This document shows, one piece after another, positions 32,015 through 41,042 of a stretch of DNA of 64,000 bases. A program made the position numbers and the translations under genes. Within the stretch, counting starts at the first letter, position 1. Every line of letters starts with the position of its first letter. Origin of the DNA: an uncultured Jannaschia sp. (lineage in GTDB: Bacteria > Pseudomonadota > Alphaproteobacteria > Rhodobacterales > Rhodobacteraceae); the NCBI RefSeq assembly GCF_947503795.1, contig NZ_CANNEZ010000002.1:434001-498000 (forward strand), read 5' to 3'. The notes under the pieces were generated by a model. That model was not told the origin of the DNA. It made no database searches and worked only from the letters and a program-made list of their open reading frames with translations.

Positions 32015-34642
32015 GTGGCGATCCTCGGGGCCGCGCAGGACCGGGGCCGGGCGGCGATCGCCGCGGGCTTCGCCGATGACCCGACACGTGCGCGCCGCGT
32101 CACCCAATCCTACGCCTTCCTGACCGACCGGCTGGTGCAATGCGTCTGGGCCATGGCCACGGGCGTCCTGCACCCCTGCCCCACCCCGACCGAGGGCGAG
32201 CGGTTCGCCGTGCTCGGCGTCGGCGGCTATGGCCGGGGCGAGATGGCGCCGTTTTCGGACGTGGACCTTCTGTTCCTGACGCCGTGGAAGGTCACGCCCT
32301 GGGTCGAGAGCGTCGTGGAATCGATGCTCTACATGCTCTGGGACCTGAAGCTGAAGGTCGGGCATTCGACGCGCACGGTGAAGGATTGCATCCGGCTCGG
32401 GCGCGAGGATTTCACCATCCGCACCGCGCTTCTGGAACAGCGGCCCATCTGCGGCGACGCGGATCTCGCGGGCGAATTGCAGGCGCGGCTCTGGTCCGAT
32501 CTCTTCGCGGATACGGCTCCTGAATTCATCGAGGCCAAGCTCGCCGAACGCGCCGAGCGGCACCGCAAGCAGGGTGGCCAGCGCTACATCCTCGAGCCGA
32601 ACGTCAAGGAGGCAAAGGGCGGCCTGCGCGATCTCCAGACGCTCTACTGGATCGCCAAGTATCGCTACCATGTCGACACGACGGCAGCGCTCGTCGATCT
32701 GGGCGTCTTCACCGCCGAGGAGTTCGCCGCCTTCGAGGCGGCCGAGCGGTTCCTATGGTGCGTGCGCTGCCACCTGCACCTGATAGCGGGGCGCGGTGCG
32801 GATATCCTGTCCTTCGACATGCAGGTCGATGTCGCCGCGCGCATGGGCTACTCGGACCATGCCGGACGGCGCGCGGTCGAACACTTCATGCAGGCCTATT
32901 TCCGCCATGCCACCCGCGTGGGGGAGCTGACGCGGATCGTTCTCGTCGCGCTCGAGGCCGACAATGTGAAATCCGAGCCGGGGCTTCTCGCGCTCTTCAA
33001 GCGCCGCCGCCGGGTCCGCGCGCCCTATGTCGAGCGGCAGGGCCGGCTGGACGTGGCCGACGAGGCGGCCTTTCTCGGGACCAAGCTGAACCTGCTGGGC
33101 ATCTTCGAGGAGGCGCTGCGCACCGCGCTCCTCCTGCATCCGCACGCGATGCGCCTCCTGGCGGCGAACCGTCACCTGATCGATCAGCAGATGCGCGAGG
33201 ACCCGGAGGCGGCGAAGCTGTTCCTCGGGCTCCTCCTCAAGCACGGCAATCCCGAACGCGCCCTGCGGCGGATGAACGAGCTGGAGATCCTCTCGGCCTT
33301 CATCCCCGAATTCGCGCCCATCGTCGCGATGATGCAGTTCAACATGTATCACAGCTACACGGTCGACGAGCACACGATCCAGGTGATCTCGAACCTCGCG
33401 CAGATCGAGCGGGGCGAGCGGATCGAGAGCCTGCCGCTCTGCTCGGGCATCCTCGAGAAGGGCGTGAACCGGCGCGTGCTCTACGTCGCTCTCCTCCTCC
33501 ATGATATCGGCAAGGGACGGCCCGAGGACCACTCGATCCTCGGCGCGCGGATCGCCCGTACGGTCGCACCCCGGCTGGGGCTGAAGCCGAAGGAATGCGA
33601 GACCGTCGAATGGCTGGTGCGCCATCACCTGCTGATGAGCGACATGAGCCAGAAGCGCGACATTTCCGACCCGCGCACCGTCCGCGACTTCGCCAAGGCG
33701 GTGAAGACCCGCGAGCGTCTGGACCTGCTGACGGTGGTGACGGTCTGCGACATCCGCGGCGTCGGCCCGAACGTCTGGAACAACTGGAAGGCCCAGATGA
33801 TCCGCGCGCTGCACCGGGCGACGGCGGCGGCGCTGGAGAACGGGCTCGAGGACGTCAACCGCGAGACGCGCGAGGCCAAGGCCAAATCCCTCTTCCGCAC
33901 GGCGCTGCCCGACTGGCCCGAGGCCGACAAGCGCGCCGAGATCGGCCGCCATTACGGCCCCTATTGGCAGGGCATTCCGACGGCGGCTCAGGTCCGCTTC
34001 GCCACGCTCCTGCGCGACCTGCCCGACGGCGAGGTCCGGGTCGAGCTGGAGGCCGACGAGGAACGCGACGCGACCCGCGTGCTGATGGCCTGCCAGGACC
34101 ATCCGGGCATCTTCTCGCGGCTGGCCGGCGCGCTAAGCCTTGTCGGCGCGAACATCGTGGACGCGCGGACCTACACTTCGAAGGACGGCTTCGCGACCAG
34201 CGTGTTTTGGCTGCAGGATGGCGACGGCCACCCCTACGAGGCGTCGCGCCTGCCGCGGCTGCGCTCGATGATCGAGAAGATCCTGAAGGGGGAGGTCGCC
34301 ACCCGTGCCGCCCTCGAAGGCCGCGAGATCAAGAAGCGCGAGCGCAAGTTCCAGGTGAAGACCAACATCGATTTCGACAACGAGGGGTCCGAGATCTACA
34401 CCATCATCGAGGTCGACACCCGCGACCGCCCCGGCCTCCTCTACGACCTGACGCAGGTGCTGGCGCAGTCCAACATCACCATCGCGCAGGCCGTGATTGC
34501 GACTTACGGCGCGCAGGTGGTGGACGCGTTCTACGTCAAGGACCTGTTCGGCCTGAAGCTCTGGTCGAAGGACAAGCAGGCCGCGCTAGAGAAGAAGCTG
34601 CGCGCCGCCATCGACCGCGCGGCCGAGCGCGCGGGGGCGTGA
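32015..34642 (+). CDS. glnD: [Protein-PII] uridylyltransferase / uridylyl-removing enzyme GlnD
   Basis: 875 residues counted from GTG 32015. Nucleotidyltransferase motif GGYGRGE (70-76) with SDVDLLFL (81 on); HD domain with LLHDIGKGRPEDHS (His496, Asp497); two ACT domains at the C-terminus (ACQDHPGIFSRLAG, EVDTRDRPGLLYDLTQVL). It uridylylates PII in nitrogen sensing. Similarity appears to continue upstream of the GTG (31922 on, LIAAEAEIFDERAVAAAL), but no ATG, GTG or TTG lies between there and the stop at 31817, so the true start is uncertain. Confidence 0.93.
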   Translation: MAILGAAQDRGRAAIAAGFADDPTRARRVTQSYAFLTDRLVQCVWAMATGVLHPCPTPTEGERFAVLGVGGYGRGEMAPFSDVDLLFLTPWKVTPWVESVVESMLYMLWDLKLKVGHSTRTVKDCIRLGREDFTIRTALLEQRPICGDADLAGELQARLWSDLFADTAPEFIEAKLAERAERHRKQGGQRYILEPNVKEAKGGLRDLQTLYWIAKYRYHVDTTAALVDLGVFTAEEFAAFEAAERFLWCVRCHLHLIAGRGADILSFDMQVDVAARMGYSDHAGRRAVEHFMQAYFRHATRVGELTRIVLVALEADNVKSEPGLLALFKRRRRVRAPYVERQGRLDVADEAAFLGTKLNLLGIFEEALRTALLLHPHAMRLLAANRHLIDQQMREDPEAAKLFLGLLLKHGNPERALRRMNELEILSAFIPEFAPIVAMMQFNMYHSYTVDEHTIQVISNLAQIERGERIESLPLCSGILEKGVNRRVLYVALLLHDIGKGRPEDHSILGARIARTVAPRLGLKPKECETVEWLVRHHLLMSDMSQKRDISDPRTVRDFAKAVKTRERLDLLTVVTVCDIRGVGPNVWNNWKAQMIRALHRATAAALENGLEDVNRETREAKAKSLFRTALPDWPEADKRAEIGRHYGPYWQGIPTAAQVRFATLLRDLPDGEVRVELEADEERDATRVLMACQDHPGIFSRLAGALSLVGANIVDARTYTSKDGFATSVFWLQDGDGHPYEASRLPRLRSMIEKILKGEVATRAALEGREIKKRERKFQVKTNIDFDNEGSEIYTIIEVDTRDRPGLLYDLTQVLAQSNITIAQAVIATYGAQVVDAFYVKDLFGLKLWSKDKQAALEKKLRAAIDRAAERAGA

Positions 34643-34679
34643 GGGGGATGGCGACCCTCGGGTTCCGCCTCCGCTCCGA

Positions 34680-35312
34680 CTACTCGTCGTAGAGGCGGTT
34701 CTTCTCGTTGTTCTGGGTCAGTCGCTCGATCTCTTCCAGGGGGGTGTCGAGCGATCCATGAGCCTTGAGGGCAAACCCGTAGGTCGGCAGCCCTTCGATG
34801 GACGCCGCCTTCTCGGGCTCCCAGAGCCCGGATCGGATCACGGCTTTCCCGCAGTGATAGAAGGCTTCGGCGACATGGACGATGACGACGAAGTCCGGGA
34901 CCTTGCCCTCGACGGCCAGTTGGGATCGCAGGTCTTCGTCCCGGACGATCTGCGCGGTGCCGTTCACGCGGACCACTTCGCGTCGATTGGGCACCATGAA
35001 CATCAGGCCGATATGTCCGGTTTCGAGGATATTGAGAAAACTGTCGAAGCGGTGATTGCCGGGCCGGTCCGGGATGGCCAGCGTCTGGCGGTCGAGCACC
35101 TTCACGAACCCCGCCGGGTCGCCCTTCGGGGATACGTCGACAGCCCCGTCTGCGGAGACCGTTGCCATGGTCAGGAACGGGGATCGCTCGATCCAGACGC
35201 GGACGTTGTCGTCGACATGATCGATGACCTTATGGACCTGCCGCTCGAAGGTTCCCGGAATGACGGTCCGGATCTCGGATTCCGATGTGACGATATGCTT
35301 GGGTTCATACAT
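34680..35312 (-). CDS. PPOX-class FMN-dependent protein, MSMEG_1061-like
   Basis: 210 residues. Split-barrel flavin fold: SPFLTMATVSADGAVDVSPKGDPAGFVKVLDRQTLAIPDRPGNHRFDSFLNILETGHIGLMF, then a region with GLWEPEKAASIEGLPTYGFALKAHG. This matches the MSMEG_1061 family of pyridoxamine-phosphate-oxidase-like proteins, which bind FMN or F420; the substrate is unknown. Start ATG gives MYEPKHIV. It converges on glnD (37 bases) and has a promoter region with four GGACAG repeats. Confidence 0.84.
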   Translation of the reverse strand: MYEPKHIVTSESEIRTVIPGTFERQVHKVIDHVDDNVRVWIERSPFLTMATVSADGAVDVSPKGDPAGFVKVLDRQTLAIPDRPGNHRFDSFLNILETGHIGLMFMVPNRREVVRVNGTAQIVRDEDLRSQLAVEGKVPDFVVIVHVAEAFYHCGKAVIRSGLWEPEKAASIEGLPTYGFALKAHGSLDTPLEEIERLTQNNEKNRLYDE

Positions 35313-35334
35313 GGCTTCCGGCCTTCCTGATGAC

Positions 35335-35401
35335 GGACAGTTCGGCAACACCTGTCCCCAATGTAGGAGCAACCTCGCGATCCTGTCCAATTGCCGGACA
35401 G
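35335..35401 (-). promoter_or_regulatory. GGACAG inverted repeats in the promoter of the PPOX gene
   Basis: GGACAG occurs in alternating orientation four times: 35335-35340 (+), 35352-35357 (-), 35383-35388 (-), 35396-35401 (+). The last pair forms CTGTCCAATTGCCGGACAG. On the minus strand a -10 TACATT (35366-35361) lies between the two pairs, with TGGACA 18 bases upstream. This looks like paired operator sites around a promoter. The rest of the 308-base gap (35313-35620), up to murJ, shows no gene or other clear signal. Confidence 0.45.
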
Positions 35402-35620
35402 ACGGGATGGAGATCAGGAGATGCCAGAATCGCCCGTCTATATGTGCGTTGGCCCCGTCTTCGATCGGTCCAGCGGGATGCGTTGGTGCCGTAGAAACCG
35501 GTGCGGCCTATGGAAAGGCCTGCTCCGGTCCCGACAGGCGCGGAATGTATCAGCGCCCTGTCCCCCCAAGTCGCCACCCGATAGACCGCTTGCAACGCAT
35601 CGCTGCCAAGGACCCCGCCC

Positions 35621-37201
35621 ATGGCCCCCCGCCTGATCAAAGGCTTCCTCACCGTCGGTGGCTGGACCCTGCTCAGCCGCGTCCTCGGGTTCGTGCGCGA
35701 CATCCTGATCGCGCGATTTCTCGGGACGGGCGCGGTGGCGGAGGCGTTCTTCGTGGCGTTCAGCCTACCGAACATGTTCCGACGCTTCTTCGCCGAGGGC
35801 GCGTTCAACATGGCGTTCGTGCCGCTCTACGCCAAGAAGCTGGAGGCGGACGGGGCGGAGGCCGACGCCTTCGCACGGGACGCGGTGGCGGGGATGGTGG
35901 TAATCCTGACGCTGTTCTCGGTCGCCGGGATCGTGTTCATGCCCGCGCTGGTGCTGGCGATGGCGAGCGGGTTCGCGGACGATCTGCGCTTCGAGCTGGC
36001 CGTGACCTACGGGCGGATCGCGTTTCCGTATATCCTGTTGATCTCGCTCGCAGCGCTGGTGTCGGGCGTGCTCAATTCCTCGGGCCGGTTCCTGGCCGCC
36101 GCCGCGGCGCCTGCGCTTCTGAATGTGGTGTTCGTGGGCGCGCTGGCGGTGACGTGGTTCGCGCCGCACCTGCTGCCGCCGCTGGCCTCGCCCATCCCGG
36201 AGCTTCTGCCGGGGCGGTCGCTGATCTGGGCCGTGCCGCTCGGCGGGGCGGTGCAACTGGGTCTCGTCTGGTGGGCCGCGGCGCGGGCGGGGCACCGGCT
36301 CCTGCCGCGCCGGCGGCCACGCTTGACGCCGGACCTGAAGCGCCTGCTGATCATCGCGGCACCGGCGGCGCTGGCGGGCGGCGTGGTGCAGGTGAACCTA
36401 CTCGTGGGGCGGCAGGTGGCCAGCTATTTCGAGGGTGCGGTCGCGTGGCTGAACTACGCGGACCGGCTCTACCAGTTGCCGCTGGGCGTGGTCGGCATCG
36501 CGATCGGCGTGGTGCTTCTGCCGGATCTCAGCCGTCGGGTCCGCGCCGCCGACACCGACGGCCAGCGCGCCGCCTATTCCCGCGCCTTCGAGTTCTCGTG
36601 GCTTCTGACGATCCCGTCCGCCGTCGCCCTCCTCGTGGTGCCGCTTCCGCTGGTGTCGGTCCTGTTCGAGCGGGGCGCGTTCGGGCCGGACGACACGGCG
36701 GCAACGGCGGTGGCGCTGATGATCTACGCGCTGGGCCTGCCGGCCTTCGTGCTCCAGAAGGTGTTGCAGCCGCTCTATTTCGCGCGCGAGGACACGCGCC
36801 GGCCGCTGCGCTACGCGGTTGTGTCGTTGATTGTGAACGCGGTCGTGGCGATCGGGCTGGCGCCGGTGATCGGCTTCGCCGCCGCCGCCTTCGGCACGAC
36901 CCTGGCCGCCTGGGCGATGGTGGCCCTGCTCTGGCGTGGCGCGCGCGGGATGGGCGAGGTCGCGGCGCTGGACGCCCGCGCGCGGACGCGGGCCTGGCGC
37001 ATCCCGCTGGCGGCGGTGACCATGGGCGTCGTGCTCTGGGTGACGATGGTGGTCTTGGGACCGATGTTCGGCACGACGTGGCGTGCGCTCGCGCTGGCCG
37101 TGCTGGTGGGGCTCGGGATGCTGTCCTATTTCGGCTTCGCGCAGGCCTTCGGGGCCGTGAAGCTGTCGGAGCTGCGCGGCGCGCTCCGCCGTCAGCGGTG
37201 A
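35621..37201 (+). CDS. murJ: Lipid II flippase MurJ
   Basis: 526 residues with about 14 membrane helices. N-terminal motif GGWTLLSRVLGFVRDILIARFLG with the conserved Arg residues of the cavity, NMFRRFFAEGAFNMAFVPLYAKKLE, and VQVNLLVGRQVASYFEGAVAWLNYADRLYQLPLGVVGIAIGVVLLPDLSR. MurJ translocates lipid II for peptidoglycan synthesis. Overlaps the convergent rhomboid-like gene by 10 bases. Confidence 0.95.
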   Translation: MAPRLIKGFLTVGGWTLLSRVLGFVRDILIARFLGTGAVAEAFFVAFSLPNMFRRFFAEGAFNMAFVPLYAKKLEADGAEADAFARDAVAGMVVILTLFSVAGIVFMPALVLAMASGFADDLRFELAVTYGRIAFPYILLISLAALVSGVLNSSGRFLAAAAAPALLNVVFVGALAVTWFAPHLLPPLASPIPELLPGRSLIWAVPLGGAVQLGLVWWAAARAGHRLLPRRRPRLTPDLKRLLIIAAPAALAGGVVQVNLLVGRQVASYFEGAVAWLNYADRLYQLPLGVVGIAIGVVLLPDLSRRVRAADTDGQRAAYSRAFEFSWLLTIPSAVALLVVPLPLVSVLFERGAFGPDDTAATAVALMIYALGLPAFVLQKVLQPLYFAREDTRRPLRYAVVSLIVNAVVAIGLAPVIGFAAAAFGTTLAAWAMVALLWRGARGMGEVAALDARARTRAWRIPLAAVTMGVVLWVTMVVLGPMFGTTWRALALAVLVGLGMLSYFGFAQAFGAVKLSELRGALRRQR

Positions 37202-37893
37202 CGCATCCGGTCCCGGAGCGTCGACATGCCGCCGGGAAAGAGCAGGATCGCCAGCCCATAGCCCGCCGCGGCCCCGGCCATGTCCGCGATCCAGTCCGGC
37301 AGCCACGCGAAGCCCGCGCCCGAGGCCAGTCCGAAGATGGGCTGGATCGCCAGAAGGAAGCCGATCAGGAGAAACGCTTTCGACGGGTCGGCTGGCGTCA
37401 GGCCCCGCTGGGTCAGGTAGGTGAAGGCACCGATCAGCCCGTAGGCGCCGGGATAGCCGCCGAACAGCGGGGCGTTCGCGTCGAAGAGAACGACATAGGC
37501 GAGCCCCCCCGCGATGGCCGAGCCGAAGAACAGCGCCGCCACGCGCCAGCCGCGATAGAAGGGCGAGATCACGTTGCCCAGCGCCAGCACGAACACCACG
37601 ACGAAGGCTGCATGGGTGAAGCCGCCATGGATCAGCGGGTAGGCGAGCCAGCGCAGAAGCTCGGCCGGCAGGATCGTCCCGTTCTCCCACATCCATTGCC
37701 AGACGGCATCGGCGACGCCCCAGTCCCGGATCGCGTCGAGCCGCCAGCCGACCGCTTCGCGCCCGCCGACGAGGCCCAGCGTGCCGAGCTGGAACAGGAT
37801 CTCGATCCCGGCGATGACGACGGCGATGGCGGTAACCACCGGGGGCAGCGCGTGGAACGGGTTCTGGTTGCGCGGATCGTGGGGCGCTGACAT
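37192..37893 (-). CDS. Rhomboid-family membrane protein lacking catalytic residues
   Basis: 233 residues, six membrane helices, rhomboid fold: LAYPLIHGGFTH (His89, His94), GYPGAYGLIGAF and ADMAGAAAGYGLA. The catalytic Ser of GxSG is Pro148, the oxyanion Asn is Val98, and no His lies in the last helix near residues 206-210, so it cannot be a serine protease. Pseudo-rhomboids elsewhere bind or escort membrane proteins. Its neighbours are murJ (convergent) and trpS (divergent). Confidence 0.83.
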   Translation of the reverse strand: MSAPHDPRNQNPFHALPPVVTAIAVVIAGIEILFQLGTLGLVGGREAVGWRLDAIRDWGVADAVWQWMWENGTILPAELLRWLAYPLIHGGFTHAAFVVVFVLALGNVISPFYRGWRVAALFFGSAIAGGLAYVVLFDANAPLFGGYPGAYGLIGAFTYLTQRGLTPADPSKAFLLIGFLLAIQPIFGLASGAGFAWLPDWIADMAGAAAGYGLAILLFPGGMSTLRDRMRHR

Positions 37894-37974
37894 GGGCGTG
37901 GGCCTCGCGTTGACGGGCGTCGGCCCGGTGGCTAAGCGATGCCGCACCGCAACGCCAGTCCGACGGAGGCCCCG

Positions 37975-38988
37975 ATGGCCCAGTTCACTCCCCGCGTCTT
38001 CTCCGGCATCCAGCCCTCGGGCGGGCTGACGCTGGGCAACTATCTGGGCGCGATCACCAAATTCGTCGACTGGCAGGAGCGTGGGACGCACGAGACCGTC
38101 TATTGCATGGTCGATCTGCATGCGATCACCGTGCCGCAGGACCCGGCCGCGCTGCGCCACAACACGCGCGAGCTTTGCGCGGGGTTCCTCGCGTCGGGCA
38201 TCGATCCCGAACGCTCGATCCTCATCAACCAGAGCCAGGTGCCCGAGCATGCGCAGCTCGGCTGGATCTTCAGCTGTGTCGCCCGAATGGGCTGGATGGA
38301 GCGGATGACCCAGTGGAAGGACAAGGCCGGCGCCAATGCCGAGCGCGCGTCGCTGGGGCTCTTCGGCTATCCCGCGCTGATGGCGGCGGACATCCTGATC
38401 TACCACGCGACCCACGTGCCCGTGGGCGACGATCAGAAGCAGCATCTTGAGCTGACGCGCGACATCGCGGCCAAGTTCAACCATGACTACGGCGTCGAGT
38501 TCTTCCCGATGACCGAGCCTGTGATCGAGGGCGCGGCGACGCGGGTGATGAGCCTGAAGGACGGCACAAGGAAGATGTCCAAGTCCGATCCGGTGGACGC
38601 GAGCCGCATCAACCTGACGGACGGTGCCGACGCGATTGCGAAGAAGTTCAAGAAGGCCAAGACCGATCCCGACCCGTTGCCGGGCGACGTGGACGGGCTG
38701 GCGGGACGGCCGGACGTGGCGAACCTCGTGAACATCTACGCGGCGCTCGACGGGCGATCGGTGGGCGAGGTGCTCTCCGAGAAGGCGGGCGGGCAGCTTG
38801 GATATTTCAAGGCGGATCTGGCCGATCTCGCGGTGGCGAAGCTGTCCCCGATCTCGACCGAGATGGCGCGGCTGATGGATGACACCGCCGAGATCGACCG
38901 CATTCTCGCGCGCGGGGCCGAGCGGGCGCGGGAGATCACGGTCCCGATCCTCGAGCGGACCTACGAGATCGTGGGCATGGTGCGCTGA
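37975..38988 (+). CDS. trpS: Tryptophanyl-tRNA synthetase
   Basis: 337 residues, the normal size. HIGH-like motif [10 protein letters not shown] (residues 17-25), KMSKS at 200-204, and the Trp pocket region DLHAITVPQ with [28 protein letters not shown]. Charges tRNA-Trp. ATG has GGAGG 5 bases upstream. Its stop overlaps a possible CTG start of the next gene. Confidence 0.96.
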   Translation: MAQFTPRVFSGIQPSGGLTLGNYLGAITKFVDWQERGTHETVYCMVDLHAITVPQDPAALRHNTRELCAGFLASGIDPERSILINQSQVPEHAQLGWIFSCVARMGWMERMTQWKDKAGANAERASLGLFGYPALMAADILIYHATHVPVGDDQKQHLELTRDIAAKFNHDYGVEFFPMTEPVIEGAATRVMSLKDGTRKMSKSDPVDASRINLTDGADAIAKKFKKAKTDPDPLPGDVDGLAGRPDVANLVNIYAALDGRSVGEVLSEKAGGQLGYFKADLADLAVAKLSPISTEMARLMDDTAEIDRILARGAERAREITVPILERTYEIVGMVR

Positions 38989-39077
38989 TCCGGCGGCTGT
39001 CGGTCGCGCTGGGGGGCCTTGGCGCCGTTCTGCTTGCGGCCGGGTTCGCCGGCGACCTGCACCGGGCGGGGGATGCG

Positions 39078-39848
39078 TTGGGGCTTCTGCGGCCCGTGGC
39101 GATCGTGCTCTGCCTGCTGGGGCTGGCGGCCCGGCCGTGGCCCTTGCGCCTGGCCTTCGGGGCTGTGGCGCTGGCCGGGGCGGCGACGATCCTGCCGCAC
39201 CTCATGCCGCAGGCGCCGGGCGGTGACCTGCGCATCTACTCGAAGAACGTCTGGTTCCTGAACGAGGAGATCGACGCGCTGGCCGCCGACATCCTCGCGG
39301 CCGAGGTCGACGCGGTGTTCCTGCAGGAGGTGTCGGCCGACCAAGCAGGGCTGCCTGAGGCGCTGGCCGACGCGTTCCCGCATCAGCACCGCTGCCAGCC
39401 GTCGCGCTGGAGCGGGATCGTCGTCGCCTCGAAGCACCCGTTCGACGGTGCGCCCCGGTGCTCGGGCGCGCGGGCGGTGGCGGCGGCCCCGATCCGCATC
39501 GACGGCCAACGGATCTGGCTGGCGGCGATCCACCTGCCCTGGCCCTGGCCCCATGACAGCGCGGAAAACGACGCCGCCGCGCTGGACCTTCTGGGGTCGC
39601 TGGACGGGCCGGTCGTGATGGGGGGCGACTTCAATATCTTTCCATGGACGGGGCGGGTGGGACGCATCGCCGACCTGACGGGCACACGGGTGGCGGGGCC
39701 GATGCGGGCGACGTTCTCGCTTCTCGGCCTCCCCCTACCGATCGACATCGTGCTCGCCCCCGGCGGAGGGACCGTCGCGGCCCGGCCTTGGCTGGGGTCG
39801 GACCACCGCGGCATCGTGGCGGATGTTGCGTTGGCGGATGGCCCCTAA
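39078..39848 (+). CDS. Endonuclease/exonuclease/phosphatase family membrane-linked protein
   Basis: 256 residues counted from TTG 39078. Two membrane helices (about 5-18 and 25-42) precede an EEP domain: IYSKNVWFLNEEIDAL (Asn57), FLQEVSADQ (Glu84), GGDFNIFPW and SDHRGIVADV. It is likely a phosphodiesterase or phosphatase at the membrane; substrate unknown. The frame has no ATG/GTG upstream, but a CTG at 38985 overlaps the trpS stop (CTGA) and would add another membrane helix (287 residues). It overlaps the converging LysR gene by 4 bases. Confidence 0.8.
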   Translation: MGLLRPVAIVLCLLGLAARPWPLRLAFGAVALAGAATILPHLMPQAPGGDLRIYSKNVWFLNEEIDALAADILAAEVDAVFLQEVSADQAGLPEALADAFPHQHRCQPSRWSGIVVASKHPFDGAPRCSGARAVAAAPIRIDGQRIWLAAIHLPWPWPHDSAENDAAALDLLGSLDGPVVMGGDFNIFPWTGRVGRIADLTGTRVAGPMRATFSLLGLPLPIDIVLAPGGGTVAARPWLGSDHRGIVADVALADGP

Positions 39849-40747
39849 GCACGCCAGCCTTGCGGCAAGGCAGCGATCATCCCGGGGATGTTCGCGGAAC
39901 AGTAGCGCAGGAAGGCGGCGGTATGGGGCGCGGCCTCGGCCCCAAGGCTCCAGACCAGCCAGAACGTCTCGGTCAGGTCCGGCTCGGAAAAGCAGTAGGA
40001 AATGCCGGGCGCCGTGTCGCCCAGCGCGCGCGGCAGAAGACCGAAGCCCTCGCCGGCCTGGATAAGATCGAGCATGACCTCGATCTTGGTCACCCGGAAC
40101 GCGACCCGGCTCGGGGTGAACCGGGACTGGGCGGTCGCGACGAGGGTGATCTGGGTTTCGACCGACGGGGCGTATGCGACGAAGGCGTGACGGCTCAACT
40201 CGTCGAAACCGCGGGGCATCCCGTGTTCCGCGATATGCGCATCCGCGCCGTAGATGCCCCAGGGGTGGGTGAGCACCCGCCGCGCGATCAGGTCACTCGG
40301 GGGCAGCTGGTCGCCGACACGGATGGCAATATCCGCCTCGCCCTTCTCGAGCGACACCACCTCCGTCGAGATGTCGATGTCGAAACTGATGCCGGGGTGG
40401 GCCGATTGGAAATCGCGCAGAAGTCCCGTCAGGTATCGCGGCACGCCGGCCAGCGTCGTCAGCCTGATGATGCCGGTCAGGTCGCGCTGCCGCTCGCTCG
40501 CGCGCGCCAAGAGAGCCGACGCGCTCGCCTCCATCGCTTCGGCGTCGGGCAGGAGCGCGCGGGCGTTGACGGTCGGCTGGGCGCCCCGCGCGCCGAACTC
40601 GAACAGGGTCAGACCGAGCGCGGTCTCGAGCCGGGCGATGCGTCGGCTGATCGTCGTCTGATTGGTGTTGAGCCGCTTGGCCGCGGCGGCAGCCGATCCC
40701 TCGGCCATCACGGCGAGAAAAACACGGATATCGGACCATTCAAACAC
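39845..40747 (-). CDS. LysR-family transcriptional regulator
   Basis: 300 residues: winged helix at about 15-60 (AEGSAAAAAKRLNTNQTTISRRIARLETALG) and a substrate-binding-like domain. Divergent from a gene for a small secreted protein with TGCAAATTCGCA motifs in between, so that gene is the obvious target, besides autoregulation. Effector unknown. Confidence 0.88.
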   Translation of the reverse strand: MFEWSDIRVFLAVMAEGSAAAAAKRLNTNQTTISRRIARLETALGLTLFEFGARGAQPTVNARALLPDAEAMEASASALLARASERQRDLTGIIRLTTLAGVPRYLTGLLRDFQSAHPGISFDIDISTEVVSLEKGEADIAIRVGDQLPPSDLIARRVLTHPWGIYGADAHIAEHGMPRGFDELSRHAFVAYAPSVETQITLVATAQSRFTPSRVAFRVTKIEVMLDLIQAGEGFGLLPRALGDTAPGISYCFSEPDLTETFWLVWSLGAEAAPHTAAFLRYCSANIPGMIAALPQGWRA

Positions 40748-40764
40748 TCGGGACGCTCAAACTA

Positions 40765-40804
40765 TGCAAATTCGCAGATCAGATCGTCAGCTTCGCAAAT
40801 TCTC
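40765..40804. promoter_or_regulatory. LysR-type binding motifs
   Basis: TGCAAATTCGCA (40765-40776) is an imperfect palindrome; CGCAAATTCTC (40794-40804) repeats its centre. Both lie in the 126-base gap between lysR and the small secreted protein gene, 28 bases apart, where LysR tetramers usually bind. Confidence 0.45.
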
Positions 40805-40873
40805 ACCGGTCTGCATAGCGGCGACACTTCGGGCAGCCTTGCCGAGAAGAGGCGCGTTCACGAGGATCTGGAC

Positions 40874-41038
40874 ATGAAACATATCGTTCCCGCGGCCCTG
40901 TTGGCCGCCACGCTTCTGACCGGCGGCCCGGCGACCGCCCTGGGTATCGCGATGGGCGATCTCACGCCGCGGCTGGACTTCCCGAAGCCGCTCGTCGTGC
41001 CGCTTTCGACGAAGGGTAGCGTCCGTCTGGCCGATTGA
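40874..41038 (+). CDS. Small secreted protein, 54 residues
   Basis: A signal peptide (MKHIVPAALLAATLLTGGPATA) is followed by a mature chain of about 32 residues (LGIAMGDLTPRLDFPKP and on) with no Cys. No family is recognised with certainty. It lies behind LysR-like binding motifs, divergent from lysR, and ends 4 bases before the converging TerB-like gene. Codon usage agrees with the window. Confidence 0.6.
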   Translation: MKHIVPAALLAATLLTGGPATALGIAMGDLTPRLDFPKPLVVPLSTKGSVRLAD

Positions 41039-41042
41039 CGCG

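Noticed and set aside
35224-37890. 888-residue plus-strand frame over murJ and the gap before it
   Set aside because: Shifted frame of murJ with a very Gly/Arg-rich translation; murJ has full-length similarity.
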